From Actinomycetes bacterium (GTDB lineage: Bacteria; Actinomycetota; Acidimicrobiia; Acidimicrobiales; RAAP-2), in contig JAJYXS010000033.1 of NCBI GenBank assembly GCA_021801615.1, forward strand, positions 1-18,528: DNA of 18,528 bases. Direction: 5' to 3'. The translations under genes were made by a program, and so were the position numbers. Shown piece by piece: positions 1-8,100 of the stretch. Below the pieces are notes generated by a model. The model saw nothing but the letters and a program-made list of their open reading frames with translations, did not search any database and was not told the origin of the DNA. Numbering within the stretch: position 1 is the stretch's first letter; the number at the start of each line of letters is the position of its first letter.

Positions 1-122
1 TCGAGCTCCCGAAGACGATCTCCGGGAAGATCCGCCGGGTCGAGCTTCGGGCCCGGGAGGAGGCCCATCCCTCGCGCGCCTCGGAGTGGCGCGAGGAGGA
101 CTTCCCCGAGCTGAAGGCCTGA
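1..122 (+). CDS. Acyl-CoA/acetyl-CoA synthetase (AMP-forming), C-terminal end only
   Basis: Reading from base 3, the frame gives 39 residues and a TGA stop at 120-122. It contains LPKTISGKIRRVELR, the A10 motif near the C-terminus of AMP-forming acyl-CoA and acetyl-CoA synthetases. The lysine of SGK is the catalytic residue of adenylate formation, which activates a carboxylic acid with ATP before thioester formation with CoA. The rest of the gene lies upstream of the window, so the substrate cannot be told. The tail after the motif is short and acidic (about 24 residues), as is usual in this family. The gene converges on the AlkB-like gene of the opposite strand. Confidence 0.85.
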   Translation, partial: ELPKTISGKIRRVELRAREEAHPSRASEWREEDFPELKA

Positions 123-153
123 CGGGCGGCCAAGGCGTCGCCAGCGCGACGAA

Positions 154-193
154 GCCCCTGGGGCGGAGGGGGATTGCCAGGGGCCTCGTCTTT
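154..193 (+). terminator. Possible intrinsic terminator after the synthetase gene
   Basis: An 8-bp perfect inverted repeat (gcccctgg at 154-161, ccaggggc at 177-184) with a 15-nt loop is followed by ctcgtcttt. It lies 32 bp after the synthetase stop in the convergent gap before the AlkB-like gene. The T-run is short, so this is a weak candidate. Nothing else was seen in the 229-bp gap at 123-351. Confidence 0.35.
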
Positions 194-351
194 GGCTGGC
201 ACCCGGCCGTCGGGCCAGGCCATGGAATTCTACCGATCTCGGGTCGACCTCAAACCTGCGTGGGCGGGATTTCTCCAAAGCGGCTCTTCGTGGCAGGCAG
301 TCCGGTCCCACATTCTCTTGGGTGCGAGCCGAGGGGCTTTCGCCGCGCGCC

Positions 352-1128
352 TCAGCGCACGCCCCACGTCCGGAACTGCAGGCTGATGCGAGGCCCCGTC
401 GGACGTCTGCTCTTCGGGACGGCGTGCTCCCAGGTGCGCTGGCAGCTTCCGCCCATCACGAGGAGGTCGCCCGCCGCGAGCTCGAGGCGCATCGCGGGGC
501 CCCCGCCTCGTGGCCGGAGAAGGAAGCGCCGCGGCGCCCCCAGGGACACGATCGCCACCACGGTGTCCTCGCGCGCCGCGCGGCCGATCCGGTCGCCGTG
601 CCACGCGACGCTGTCGTCGCCGTCGCGATACAGGCACATCCCGACGGTGCTCAAGGGCTCTCCGAGCACCGGTGCGTAGTGATCGCTCAACGCGCGTCGC
701 ATCTCCCCCACCGCTGCGTCGGGAAGCTCCTCGCCGTCCTCGTAGAAGCAGAGCAACCTGGGCACGTCGACCAGCCGCTCGTACATCGGGCGGCGCTCCG
801 CTCTCCAGGGGACCGTGCGCTCGAGCCTCGCAAAGAGCGCCCCGGCACCCCCGACCCAGCCAGGACGCAAGTCGAGCCACGCGCCTCTTTCGAGGCCCGT
901 CCGGACCATTCCCTCGGCGACGGGGCGGAGGACCACCTCCTCGCCCGCCGAAAAGAGCGTGTCCTGGACCGTCTGCACCGTCTGCACCGTCTGCACCGTC
1001 TGCAGGATAGCGAACACCTGTTCGCCACGCACGACGACCGGGCGCCCCGTCGCCTGCCGATCCTCTGCCGATCCTTCCCGGGAGCGTCGCAGCGAGGTTC
1101 GCGCCGCCCAAGGCCCCGCCGGGGCCAT
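352..1128 (-). CDS. AlkB-family Fe(II)/2-oxoglutarate dioxygenase
   Basis: 258 aa. The family removes alkyl groups from damaged nucleic-acid bases by oxidative dealkylation, using Fe(II), O2 and 2-oxoglutarate. The C-terminal two thirds carry the double-stranded beta-helix signature: HGD (H177, D179) and H235 in WEHAVPK as iron ligands, and R247/R253 in RISLQFR as the 2-oxoglutarate-binding arginine pair. The segments GAWLDLRPGW and VPWRAERRPMYER are typical of the actinobacterial AlkB group. The ATG at 1128 lies 2 bp after the stop of the upstream phosphatase. A GTG at 1134 overlapping that stop is an alternative, so translation is probably coupled. Residues 43-55 are a TVQ repeat encoded by a 9-bp tandem array just ahead of the conserved domain. 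A start downstream of this repeat cannot be excluded. Confidence 0.85.
   Translation of the reverse strand: MAPAGPWAARTSLRRSREGSAEDRQATGRPVVVRGEQVFAILQTVQTVQTVQTVQDTLFSAGEEVVLRPVAEGMVRTGLERGAWLDLRPGWVGGAGALFARLERTVPWRAERRPMYERLVDVPRLLCFYEDGEELPDAAVGEMRRALSDHYAPVLGEPLSTVGMCLYRDGDDSVAWHGDRIGRAAREDTVVAIVSLGAPRRFLLRPRGGGPAMRLELAAGDLLVMGGSCQRTWEHAVPKSRRPTGPRISLQFRTWGVR
971..1006 (-). repeat. 9-bp tandem repeat inside the AlkB-like gene (4 copies)
   Basis: The plus-strand unit gtctgcacc occurs at 971-979, 980-988 and 989-997, with a fourth near-copy at 998-1006. In the minus-strand frame it encodes Thr-Val-Gln repeated four times. It lies between the poorly conserved N-terminus and the dioxygenase domain, where length changes of three codons would be tolerated. 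Confidence 0.9.
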
Positions 1129-1130
1129 TG

Positions 1131-1637
1131 TCACGCGCTCGTGCCCTGTTCGAGCATGTCTGCGACCCGAACGCCCGCGGGCGGCAGATAGGTGGCCGAG
1201 GTGAACCGGCCCCCGGTCGCGTGAAGGAGCCACGCCGAGCCCTTCTCGTGGGCACCCCCGGGTCCGAAGCCGAGCTTCGGCGACCGTCCCAAACGGCGCT
1301 GGAGCGCTTCGATCGTCTCCCCGTGCGTGCAGACGGCGACGGTGTGGGTCGCCCGGGCCAGTGCGCCCAGGAGCCGCGCCGCGTCCTCGTCTCCCTGCGG
1401 TCCGAGCGCCTCCGAGTGCTCGATCGGCAGACCGAGCCGCCTCGCGAGCGGCTCGACGGTCTGGATGCAGCGCAGGAGGGGGCTGGAGAGAACCTGCTGC
1501 ACGGCGTAGGGCGCGAGCATGCCGGCGAGGTCGAGCGCCTCTCTGCGCCCGCGCTCGCTCAAGGGCCGGAGCCGGTCGTCGCCACCCCACCCGTCCTTGG
1601 CCCCTGCGTGCGCGTGCCGCACCACCAGCAGGTCCAC
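1131..1637 (-). CDS. SixA-like histidine phosphatase
   Basis: 168 aa, in the histidine phosphatase (phosphoglycerate mutase-like) superfamily. RHAHAG at the extreme N-terminus (R7, catalytic H8), SSPLLRCIQTVEPL (R56) and CTHGET (H105) are the expected phospho-pocket residues. Its size matches SixA proteins, which dephosphorylate phosphohistidine on signalling or PTS proteins; the substrate here is unknown. I chose the GTG at 1637 because SixA proteins start directly at xDLLVVRHA and because it clears the SDR stop at 1702-1700. No Shine-Dalgarno sequence is visible before it. A longer frame starting at 1757 would overlap the SDR gene by 58 bp. It lies between the SDR and AlkB-like genes in an apparent operon. 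Confidence 0.82.
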   Translation of the reverse strand: MDLLVVRHAHAGAKDGWGGDDRLRPLSERGRREALDLAGMLAPYAVQQVLSSPLLRCIQTVEPLARRLGLPIEHSEALGPQGDEDAARLLGALARATHTVAVCTHGETIEALQRRLGRSPKLGFGPGGAHEKGSAWLLHATGGRFTSATYLPPAGVRVADMLEQGTSA

Positions 1638-1699
1638 GACGAGGACGTTACGCGACGCGCCGGCGCAGCCCGACGACGGCGCACTCCCGATGTCGCCGG

Positions 1700-2533
1700 C
1701 TAGCGCCCAGCTCCCGTCTCCCTCTCCGAGCGCCGCGCGCGGTACTCGTCGAGCCACGAGCCGAAGTCCTTGGCCACGATCCTCGCGCCCGTGAGCCCGT
1801 CGGCCTCGCGGGACGCGAGGAACACTGCCGGCGGTCCCATGATCGCCGCGGGCAGGAGCCCGGCCCGCCGGTCCAAGGGCAGATCGTCGGGGATCATGCC
1901 GCTCTCGGTCGCTCCCCCCGGGAGAAGCACGTTCGCCGTGACGCCGAACGGCCGGAGGTCCTCCGCCATGATCGCGCTGAGCGACTCGGACGCGGCTCGA
2001 GAAGGGCCATAGGGCACGAAGCCGCGGCGAGCCATCGTCTCGCGGTTGACCGAGACGTTGACGAAGCTGCCCTTCCCCTGCTCGAGGAAGTGCAACGAGA
2101 AGGCACGAGCCACAAGGAAGTACCCGCGAAGGTTCGTGGCCACCACGTCGTCGAAGGCCGACGGCTCCACCTCGAAGAAGGGCTGTGGCCGCTCGAAGAA
2201 CCGCGGGTTGACCCGCCGCATCCCGATCCCCGCGTTGTTGACGACCATGTCCACGCCGCCGAGACCGACGACCGCCGCTCGCAGGGCAAGCGTCACGGAA
2301 TCCGCGTCCCGCACGTCCACGGGGACCGCCACGGCGGCTCCTGACCGGCCGAGCCGCGCCGCCGAGTCCGCGAGGCGCGCCACCGCGTCGGCGAGGCGCG
2401 GTCCGGGACGCGCGGCGACGCCGACCGACGCGCCGGCGGCGATCAGCGCCTCTGCCATCGCCGACCCCAGCCCGCTGGTCGCGCCCGTCACGACCACACG
2501 GCAGCCCTTTAGGTCGAAGGCCCCGTCAGCCAC
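1700..2533 (-). CDS. Short-chain dehydrogenase/reductase, atypical active site
   Basis: 277 aa. A Rossmann-fold NAD(P)(H) oxidoreductase of the classical SDR type: nucleotide-binding TGATSGLG at 16-23, NNAG at 99-102, structural Asn134, Ser161 in NVSVN, and Tyr175. The usual catalytic YxxxK is YGPSR, with Arg179 in place of lysine. Arginine cannot simply be assumed to replace lysine in positioning the cofactor ribose and lowering the Tyr pKa, so activity is uncertain. The P-GG-A-T segment after the active site is ordinary for the family. The start is GTG at 2533, with GGAG five bases upstream (2542-2539). It is the first gene of the minus-strand operon with the phosphatase and AlkB-like genes. 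The substrate is unknown. Confidence 0.85.
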   Translation of the reverse strand: MADGAFDLKGCRVVVTGATSGLGSAMAEALIAAGASVGVAARPGPRLADAVARLADSAARLGRSGAAVAVPVDVRDADSVTLALRAAVVGLGGVDMVVNNAGIGMRRVNPRFFERPQPFFEVEPSAFDDVVATNLRGYFLVARAFSLHFLEQGKGSFVNVSVNRETMARRGFVPYGPSRAASESLSAIMAEDLRPFGVTANVLLPGGATESGMIPDDLPLDRRAGLLPAAIMGPPAVFLASREADGLTGARIVAKDFGSWLDEYRARRSERETGAGR

Positions 2534-2550
2534 CGGGGCTCCACATCCCG

Positions 2551-2612
2551 GCGCGCCTCATCGGCGTCCTCGGCGCCTCATCGGCCTTCTCACCGCACCT
2601 CATCGGCTTCCT
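2551..2612. repeat. Degenerate 20-22 bp tandem repeat, about 3 copies
   Basis: The core cctcatcggc recurs at 2556, 2576 and 2598 (spacing 20 and 22 bp) with similar flanks. It lies in the 166-bp divergent gap between the SDR gene (minus) and the first membrane-protein gene (plus), directly upstream of the SDR Shine-Dalgarno sequence, so promoters for both operons should lie in or beside it. Confidence 0.65.
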
Positions 2613-2688
2613 CCGCGCGCGCTCCCTGTGTATCGTGGCAGGAGTCCACAGTGCTCCGCTACGGCGGCATGCACCGAGCGCCCGCAGA

Positions 2689-2695
2689 GGGAGGG
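2689..2695 (+). promoter_or_regulatory. Strong ribosome binding site fixing the start at 2700
   Basis: A GGGAGGG sequence stands four bases before the ATG at 2700. The reading frame is open for several hundred bases further upstream, across the SDR gene on the other strand. This site decides for the 2700 start. Confidence 0.7.
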
Positions 2696-2699
2696 TCGA

Positions 2700-3356
2700 A
2701 TGGCGCTCACCAGGCCAGACACCGCACCAGCTGACGTGACCGCGGCCCGACCCGGGGCAGGATCCGCCGCGGCTCTTGGCGCCGCCAGGCCTGGCACCCC
2801 GGCGGCCCAGATCCAGGTCGTACCGTTGCGCGCGTTGCCGCTGGTCGCGACCGTGCTCGTGCTGCTCGTTATCGCGATCGCCGGCAACTGGCTGTGGGCG
2901 CTCGACTTCTTCCACGTGGCGGCCGGCGCGCTGTGGACGGGGATCGACCTGTTCCTCGGCTTCGTGATCGGTCCCGTCATGGCGAAGATGCCGATCCCTG
3001 CACGCGTCGAGTTCTCGAAGCGCTTCATGCCCAAGATGGTCGTGCTCATGCCGACGTTGGTGATCTGCACGATGGGCGCGGGGTGGCAGCTCGCCCGCCA
3101 TCTCGGGAACCTCTCGGCCGCCTACCCGGACCACGCATGGCTGGTTGCGTCGTTCCTGGTGGTCGCCGTCATGGCGGTCGTGGCCATCGGAGTGCTCGAG
3201 CCCGCCAACCTCGCGGTGCTCTTCGAGCTGCGCAAGCCTCGACCCGACGGGGAGCTGATCGGCCGGCTCATGCGACGGTTCATCTACGCCGCGGGCGTGA
3301 CGGGCGCGATGCAGGTGGCGACCCTCGTCATCATGACCCGCCTCGCGACCGGGTGA
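2700..3356 (+). CDS. Multi-pass membrane protein of unknown function
   Basis: 218 aa. About 38 Ala/Pro-rich N-terminal residues precede the hydrophobic part. Likely membrane segments are near residues 44-66, 68-94, 113-133, 147-176 and 193-214. The segment DFFHVAAGALWTGIDLFLGFVIGP, with His72 at the start of a helix, resembles the His-small-Trp-Gly pattern of CopD-like and cytochrome b-like membrane proteins, so haem or metal binding is possible but not shown. Eleven bases separate it from the next gene, also a small membrane protein, so the two probably form one unit. I do not recognise the family with certainty. Confidence 0.7.
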   Translation: MALTRPDTAPADVTAARPGAGSAAALGAARPGTPAAQIQVVPLRALPLVATVLVLLVIAIAGNWLWALDFFHVAAGALWTGIDLFLGFVIGPVMAKMPIPARVEFSKRFMPKMVVLMPTLVICTMGAGWQLARHLGNLSAAYPDHAWLVASFLVVAVMAVVAIGVLEPANLAVLFELRKPRPDGELIGRLMRRFIYAAGVTGAMQVATLVIMTRLATG

Positions 3357-3367
3357 GGGAACCCTGA

Positions 3368-3922
3368 ATGGACCTCGACGAGCACCTCGACCAGCACGTC
3401 CACGACATGCCGTACGCGAATACTGAAGCGCACCACGCGGACGCCGAAGCGCACCACGCGGACGCCGAAGCGCACCACGCGGACGCCGAAGCGCACCACG
3501 CGGACGCCGGTCCAGGGCGGGAGGCGTTCTCGAGCAGACCGCCGATCCCGCTCGTGTGCTTGACCTCGATGGCGCTCGTGCTCGGGGGCGGCGTCTACCT
3601 CGCGTCGTACCTCCCGCGCCGGGCACCGCTCGCTCCCGCCGTCGGCCTCGTGGCCGCGGCAGGGGTGGCGCTGATCGCCGCCGTCGTCCTGGTCGCCGGC
3701 CTCCGGCAGTTCGCGTGGGACGCCTTCTTCCTCGTCGTGCGCTGGGCCCTCGTCGCGTACGGGGTGATCGCGGGCATTCTCGAGTACGTCTTCGTCTCCG
3801 ACGGGACCCGAGGGACGATGCTGGTCCTGCTCACGCTCTCGCTCCTCGTGTTCGCGGTGGACATCCCGGTGCTCTTCGGCTTCTCGGTCGCCAGGTTCCA
3901 AGCACCGCGCGCCCGTCGCTGA
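3368..3922 (+). CDS. Small membrane protein with His-rich N-terminal repeats
   Basis: 184 aa. The N-terminal 50 residues are hydrophilic with 11 histidines, including four tandem copies of EAHHADA (residues 20-47) that a 21-bp DNA array encodes exactly. Four predicted membrane helices follow, near 59-81, 88-112, 118-143 and 150-175. His/Asp/Glu-rich tails of this kind often bind Zn, Ni, Co or Cu in transporters and metallochaperones, which makes a metal-related role for this gene and its neighbour a reasonable guess. The alternative is that the array is a neutral product of repeat expansion, as others in this window appear to be. The ATG at 3368 follows the previous stop by 11 bp; a weak gaggga lies upstream. 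The family is not recognised. Confidence 0.7.
   Translation: MDLDEHLDQHVHDMPYANTEAHHADAEAHHADAEAHHADAEAHHADAGPGREAFSSRPPIPLVCLTSMALVLGGGVYLASYLPRRAPLAPAVGLVAAAGVALIAAVVLVAGLRQFAWDAFFLVVRWALVAYGVIAGILEYVFVSDGTRGTMLVLLTLSLLVFAVDIPVLFGFSVARFQAPRARR
3425..3508 (+). repeat. 21-bp perfect tandem repeat, 4 copies, coding
   Basis: Four identical 21-bp units start at 3425, 3446, 3467 and 3488, with no difference even at third codon positions. Such identity means recent expansion or ongoing homogenisation. It encodes EAHHADA four times. Confidence 0.97.
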
Positions 3923-3944
3923 GCGACCCGAGCGCACCCGTGCG

Positions 3945-4937
3945 ATGACGCGCCGCGGGTGGGCGTACTTCGTCGCCGTCGGCGTCGTGTGGGGTCTGCC
4001 CTACCTGCTGATCAAGATCTCCGTGCGCGAGATCAGCCCGCCGCTGCTCGTCTTCATCCGCACGGGCGGCGCCTCGGTCGTGCTCGTCCCGCTCGCAGCG
4101 GCACGCGGGGCACTCGTCCCCGCGCTCCGCCGCTGGCGGTCGCTCGTCCTCTACACGATCGCCGAGCTGGCGGTGCCGTGGGTGCTTCTCTTCGACGCGG
4201 AGCGCCGCCTGCCGAGCTCGCTCAGCGGCCTGTTGGTCGCGGCGGTGCCGCTCGTCGCCGCGCTCCTCGCGCTGCTCACCGGCTCGGACCATCTGGACCT
4301 GCGACGAATGGTCGGGATCGTGGTCGGCATCGCCGGCGTGGGGGTGCTCGTCGGCTTCTCGGTGGCAGGGACCCACGTGCTGTCACTTCTCTCGATGCTC
4401 GTCGTCGTCGTCGGCTACGCGCTGGGGCCGTGGGTGGTCGACCACCGGCTCAGGGGGGTGCCGCCGCTCGGGGTCATCGCGTGGTCCGTGCTGCTCTGTG
4501 CGATCGCCTATGCGCCGTGGGCGATGCTCAACCTGCCGTCCCGACCGCTCTCGGGATCGGTCGTGGCGTCCGCCGCGACGCTGACCGTCGTCTGCACCAT
4601 CGTCGCCTTCCTGCTCTTCTTCGCGCTCATCGCCGAGGTGGGCGCGATGCGGGCCACGCTCGTGACCTACGTGAACCCCGCAGTCGCGGTCGTCCTCGGG
4701 GTGACCGTGCTCGGCGAGCCCTTCGGACCTGCGACCGCCGCCGGCTTCGTGCTCATCCTCGGGGGCTGCTACCTGGCCTCGCGCCCGCCCCGACCTCGCG
4801 CCCGCCGCGCACCGGTCGGCCCCGCCGGCGGACTGCGCACGAGCGACGGAGCACGCCCCGGCGGACTGCGCACGAGCGACGGAGCACGCCCCGGCGGGCT
4901 CGGCGACGACGCTCCCGGCGCGATCCCCGCCCCCTGA
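3945..4937 (+). CDS. EamA/DMT-family transporter
   Basis: 330 aa. An integral membrane protein with about ten hydrophobic helices arranged as two EamA repeats. The first repeat begins YFVAVGVVWGLPYLLIK, and the second ends in AMRATLVTYVNPAVAVVLGVTVLGEP, the signature seen at the end of RhaT/YdcZ-like drug/metabolite exporters. Substrates of this superfamily are amino acids, metabolites or drugs; none can be assigned here. It starts 22 bp after the His-rich membrane protein and probably shares its transcript. The C-terminal tail after residue 280 is not membrane: it is Arg/Pro/Gly-rich and contains two copies of GGLRTSDGARP (residues 295-316) from a 33-bp DNA repeat. The stop codon itself lies inside the first unit of the next repeat array, so repeat growth has apparently set where this protein ends. 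Confidence 0.88.
   Translation: MTRRGWAYFVAVGVVWGLPYLLIKISVREISPPLLVFIRTGGASVVLVPLAAARGALVPALRRWRSLVLYTIAELAVPWVLLFDAERRLPSSLSGLLVAAVPLVAALLALLTGSDHLDLRRMVGIVVGIAGVGVLVGFSVAGTHVLSLLSMLVVVVGYALGPWVVDHRLRGVPPLGVIAWSVLLCAIAYAPWAMLNLPSRPLSGSVVASAATLTVVCTIVAFLLFFALIAEVGAMRATLVTYVNPAVAVVLGVTVLGEPFGPATAAGFVLILGGCYLASRPPRPRARRAPVGPAGGLRTSDGARPGGLRTSDGARPGGLGDDAPGAIPAP
4827..4892 (+). repeat. 33-bp tandem repeat at the 3' end of the transporter gene
   Basis: Two identical 33-bp units (4827-4859 and 4860-4892) and the beginning of a third. The unit is 11 codons, so the frame is kept. It adjoins the 35/36-bp array, with which it shares the octamer gagcacgc. Confidence 0.95.
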
Positions 4938-5040
4938 GCACGCGCACCGCCCGGCGCGATCCCCGCCCCCTGAGCACGCGCACCGCACGACACGTCCCCG
5001 CCCCCTGAGCACGCGCACCGCACGACACGTCCCCGCCCCC
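4915..5040. repeat. 35/36-bp tandem repeat between the transporter gene and putA
   Basis: Units run 4915-4950, 4951-4986 and 4987-5021, with a partial copy at 5022-5040. All share ccccgccccctgagcacgcg; the left part differs between the first two and the last two copies. The first unit includes the TGA stop of the transporter. Each early unit has gcgcg and cgcgc arms that could pair. The array fills most of the 182-bp gap before putA and must lie in or next to its promoter region; 5041-5119 shows nothing further. Confidence 0.93.
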
Positions 5041-5119
5041 GTGCCCCGACGGAGCCCCGAGCGCCCGGACGGCCGGCGAGCCACTGCGGATCCGACGCGA
5101 GCCGGTACGGTGCAGTGCG

Positions 5120-8100
5120 ATGGACGCCCTCTCTTCAGACGACGAACGACGCTGCCGCGACGCCGAAGCGCTCGCCGCGAGGCTGGTCGAGGAGGCACGC
5201 GCCACGATGGGCCCAAGGGAGCGGCGCCGCCGGCGACGGATCGCCGCGGCGGTGACCGACGACACGAGCCGCGCCTTCCTCCTCGAGCTGACCGACCAGG
5301 TGCTGCGCATCCGCACACCCCGCCGCGCCGCCGCCCGGCTCGCCGACCTCGTCCGCACCTATCCCTCTCCGGCGATGGCCGGACCTGCGGACCGCGTCGC
5401 GCTGCAGCTCGCCGGCATCCTGGCGCCCATCGCTCCCGCACCGGTCGTCGCGCTCGCGACGGCGCGCTTGCGCCGGGAGCTCGCCGGCCTCGTGCTCCCC
5501 GCAGAGGCCGCGCCTCTGCGCAGGCACTTGCGCCGCCGGCGTGCCGAGGGGATGCGGCTCAACGTGAACCTCCTCGGCGAGGCGGTGCTCGGCGAGCGCC
5601 AGGCCCGTGAACGGGCCCGGCTCGTGACCGGGCTCCTCGGTCGTCGAGAGGTCGACTGCATCTCCGTCAAGCTGTCCGCGCTCTACTCGCAGCTCGACGT
5701 CGTGGCGTACGAGCACAGTCTCCACGAGGTGCGCGAGCGACTTCGGCCGATCCTCGAGGCCGCCGCCCGTCACGATCCGCCGAAGCTCGTCAACCTCGAC
5801 ATGGAGGAGTACCGGGACCTCCAGGTGACCGTCGACGCCTTCACCTCGCTGCTCGGAGACGGGCAGCTCCTCGACCTCTACGCAGGCATCGCGCTGCAGG
5901 CCTACCTGCCCGACGCGACCGGCGTCCTCGAGCAGCTCTGCGCGTTCGCCCGGGATCGCCGTGCCCGAGGGGGGGCGCCGATCCGCGTCCGGCTCGTGAA
6001 GGGCGCGAACCTCGCGATGGAGCGTGTGGAAGCGGAGCTGCGCGGCTGGGAGCAGGCGCCCTACCCGACCAAGGCGGAGGTCGACGCCAACTACAAGCGC
6101 ATGCTCGACCTGGCGCTCCGCCCAGAGAACGCGGGCGCCGTGCGGATCGGCGTGGCGAGCCACAACCTCTTCGACGTCGCCTGGGCGCTGACGCTCGGGC
6201 GCGAGTGCGGCGACGACCGCGTCGAGATCGAGATGCTCGAGGGCATGGCGGTGGCGGAGGCGAAAGCCGTCGCCCGCGTCGCTGGCGGCGTCCTCCTTTA
6301 CGCGCCGGTGGTCCGCAGGGACGACTTCGAGTCGGCCGTCGCCTATCTCGTCCGGCGGTTCGACGAGAACACCGAGCCCGAGAATTTCCTCGCCCACGTG
6401 GCCGAGCTCGAGCCCGGGTCCGACGCCTGGGAGGACCAGCGCCAGCGCTTCCGGCGAGCGGTCGCAGACCGCCTTCGACCGGCGGGCTCCCCCCGTCGGC
6501 GTCCCACGCTGGGGACGCCCGGCCCCGCAGAGGCGCGCACACCGGCGGGGACGTTCGCAGGAGCCGAACAGCCCTTCGCCAACGCCGCCGACACCGACTT
6601 CTCGGTCCCGGCCAACCGGGCCGTCCTCGCCGAGGCGATGCGCGCGCTCGCCGCCACCCCCCCTCCGCCGGTGCCCGCGCTCGTGGGGGGCGAGGTCGTG
6701 GAGGGACCGCTGACCGGGACCGGGATCGATCCGTCCGCGCCCGAGTCCGAGTGGTACCGCTACGTCCAGGCCGACATGGAGACCGTCGAGCGCGCGGTGG
6801 CCGTCGCCCGCCGTGCGGCGCCTGCGTGGGCGTCGACGCCCGGGGTCGAGCGCCGGCGCCTGCTGCACGCGGTCGCAGCCCGCATCGAGGCGGATCGCGC
6901 ACGGACGATCGCAGTGATGGCCGCCGATTCGGGGAAGGTCGTGCGGGAAGGCGACGTCGAGGTCTCCGAAGCCGTCGACGGCGCCCGGTACTACGGGGAC
7001 CAGGCGGTCGTCCTCGAGTCGCTGCACGGACGTGACGGGCGGTTCTCGCCGTTCGGGGTGGTCGTCGTCGCTCCGCCGTGGAACTTCCCCTATGCGATCC
7101 CCTCGGGCGGCGTCTTCGCCGCGCTCGCGGCGGGCAACGCGGTGATCCTCAAACCGGCCCCCGAGACCGTCCTCACGGCGTCCTCGATCGTCGCCCACTG
7201 CCACGAGGCGGGCATTCCCAAAGACGTCGTGCAGTTCGTCCCCTGCGCCGATGCCGAGACCGGGCGCCGCCTGGTGACGCACCCGGACGTGGGGGCGGTG
7301 ATCCTCACGGGTGCCTATGACACGGCACGGCGCTTCCTCGAGTGGAGGCCGGACCTTCGCCTACATGCAGAGACCAGCGGCAAGAACTCGATCGTCGTCA
7401 CCGCCGCGGCGGACCAGGAGGACGCCGTCAGGGACATCGTCCACTCCGCCTTCTCGCACGCCGGTCAGAAGTGCTCCGCCGCGAGCCTCGCGATCCTCGA
7501 GGCGCCCGTCTACGACGACCCGCGCTTCTGCGAGCGGCTCGCCGACGCGGTCGAGAGCCTCCGAGTCGGCTCGCCCTTCGACCTCTCGACGAGGATCGGC
7601 CCTTTGATCCGCCCCCCCGCAGGACCTCTCGAGCGTGCGCTCTCGACGCTCGGGCCCCGAGAGCGCTGGCTCGTCGAGCCGCGCCAGGTCGGCGACAACC
7701 CGCAGCTGTGGTCCCCCGGCGTGAAGCTCGGGGTGGAGCCGGGCAGCGAGTTCCACCTGACGGAGTGCTTCGGACCGGTCCTCGGGCTCCTCCGAGCGCG
7801 CGACCTCGATCACGCGCTCGAGCTGCAGAACGCGACCCCCTACGGCCTCACGGGCGGGATCTCGACGCTGGACACGAGGGAGGCGGACCGCTGGACCGCA
7901 GGCGTCGCAGTCGGCAATGCGTACGTGAACCGCCCCATCACCGGCGCGATCGTCCGCCGCCAGCCTTTCGGCGGCTGGAAGCGGTCGAGCGTCGGACCGG
8001 GGGCGAAGACCGGAGGGCCGCACTACGTCGCGACGCTCGGGCACTGGCGCAGGACGGGGCCGGCGGACCTCGCCGCGGAGACGGCACGCGCCCGCACCGA

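Noticed and set aside
2046..2699. Upstream extension of the first membrane-protein gene
   Set aside because: The frame is open but runs antisense through the SDR gene; the strong GGGAGGG before the ATG at 2700 and the hydrophobic protein after it fix the start.
5135..7282. A 715-codon open frame on the minus strand opposite putA
   Set aside because: The plus strand encodes a complete PutA with all catalytic motifs; the antisense frame has biased low-complexity composition and no family signature. Long antisense frames are expected at this GC content.
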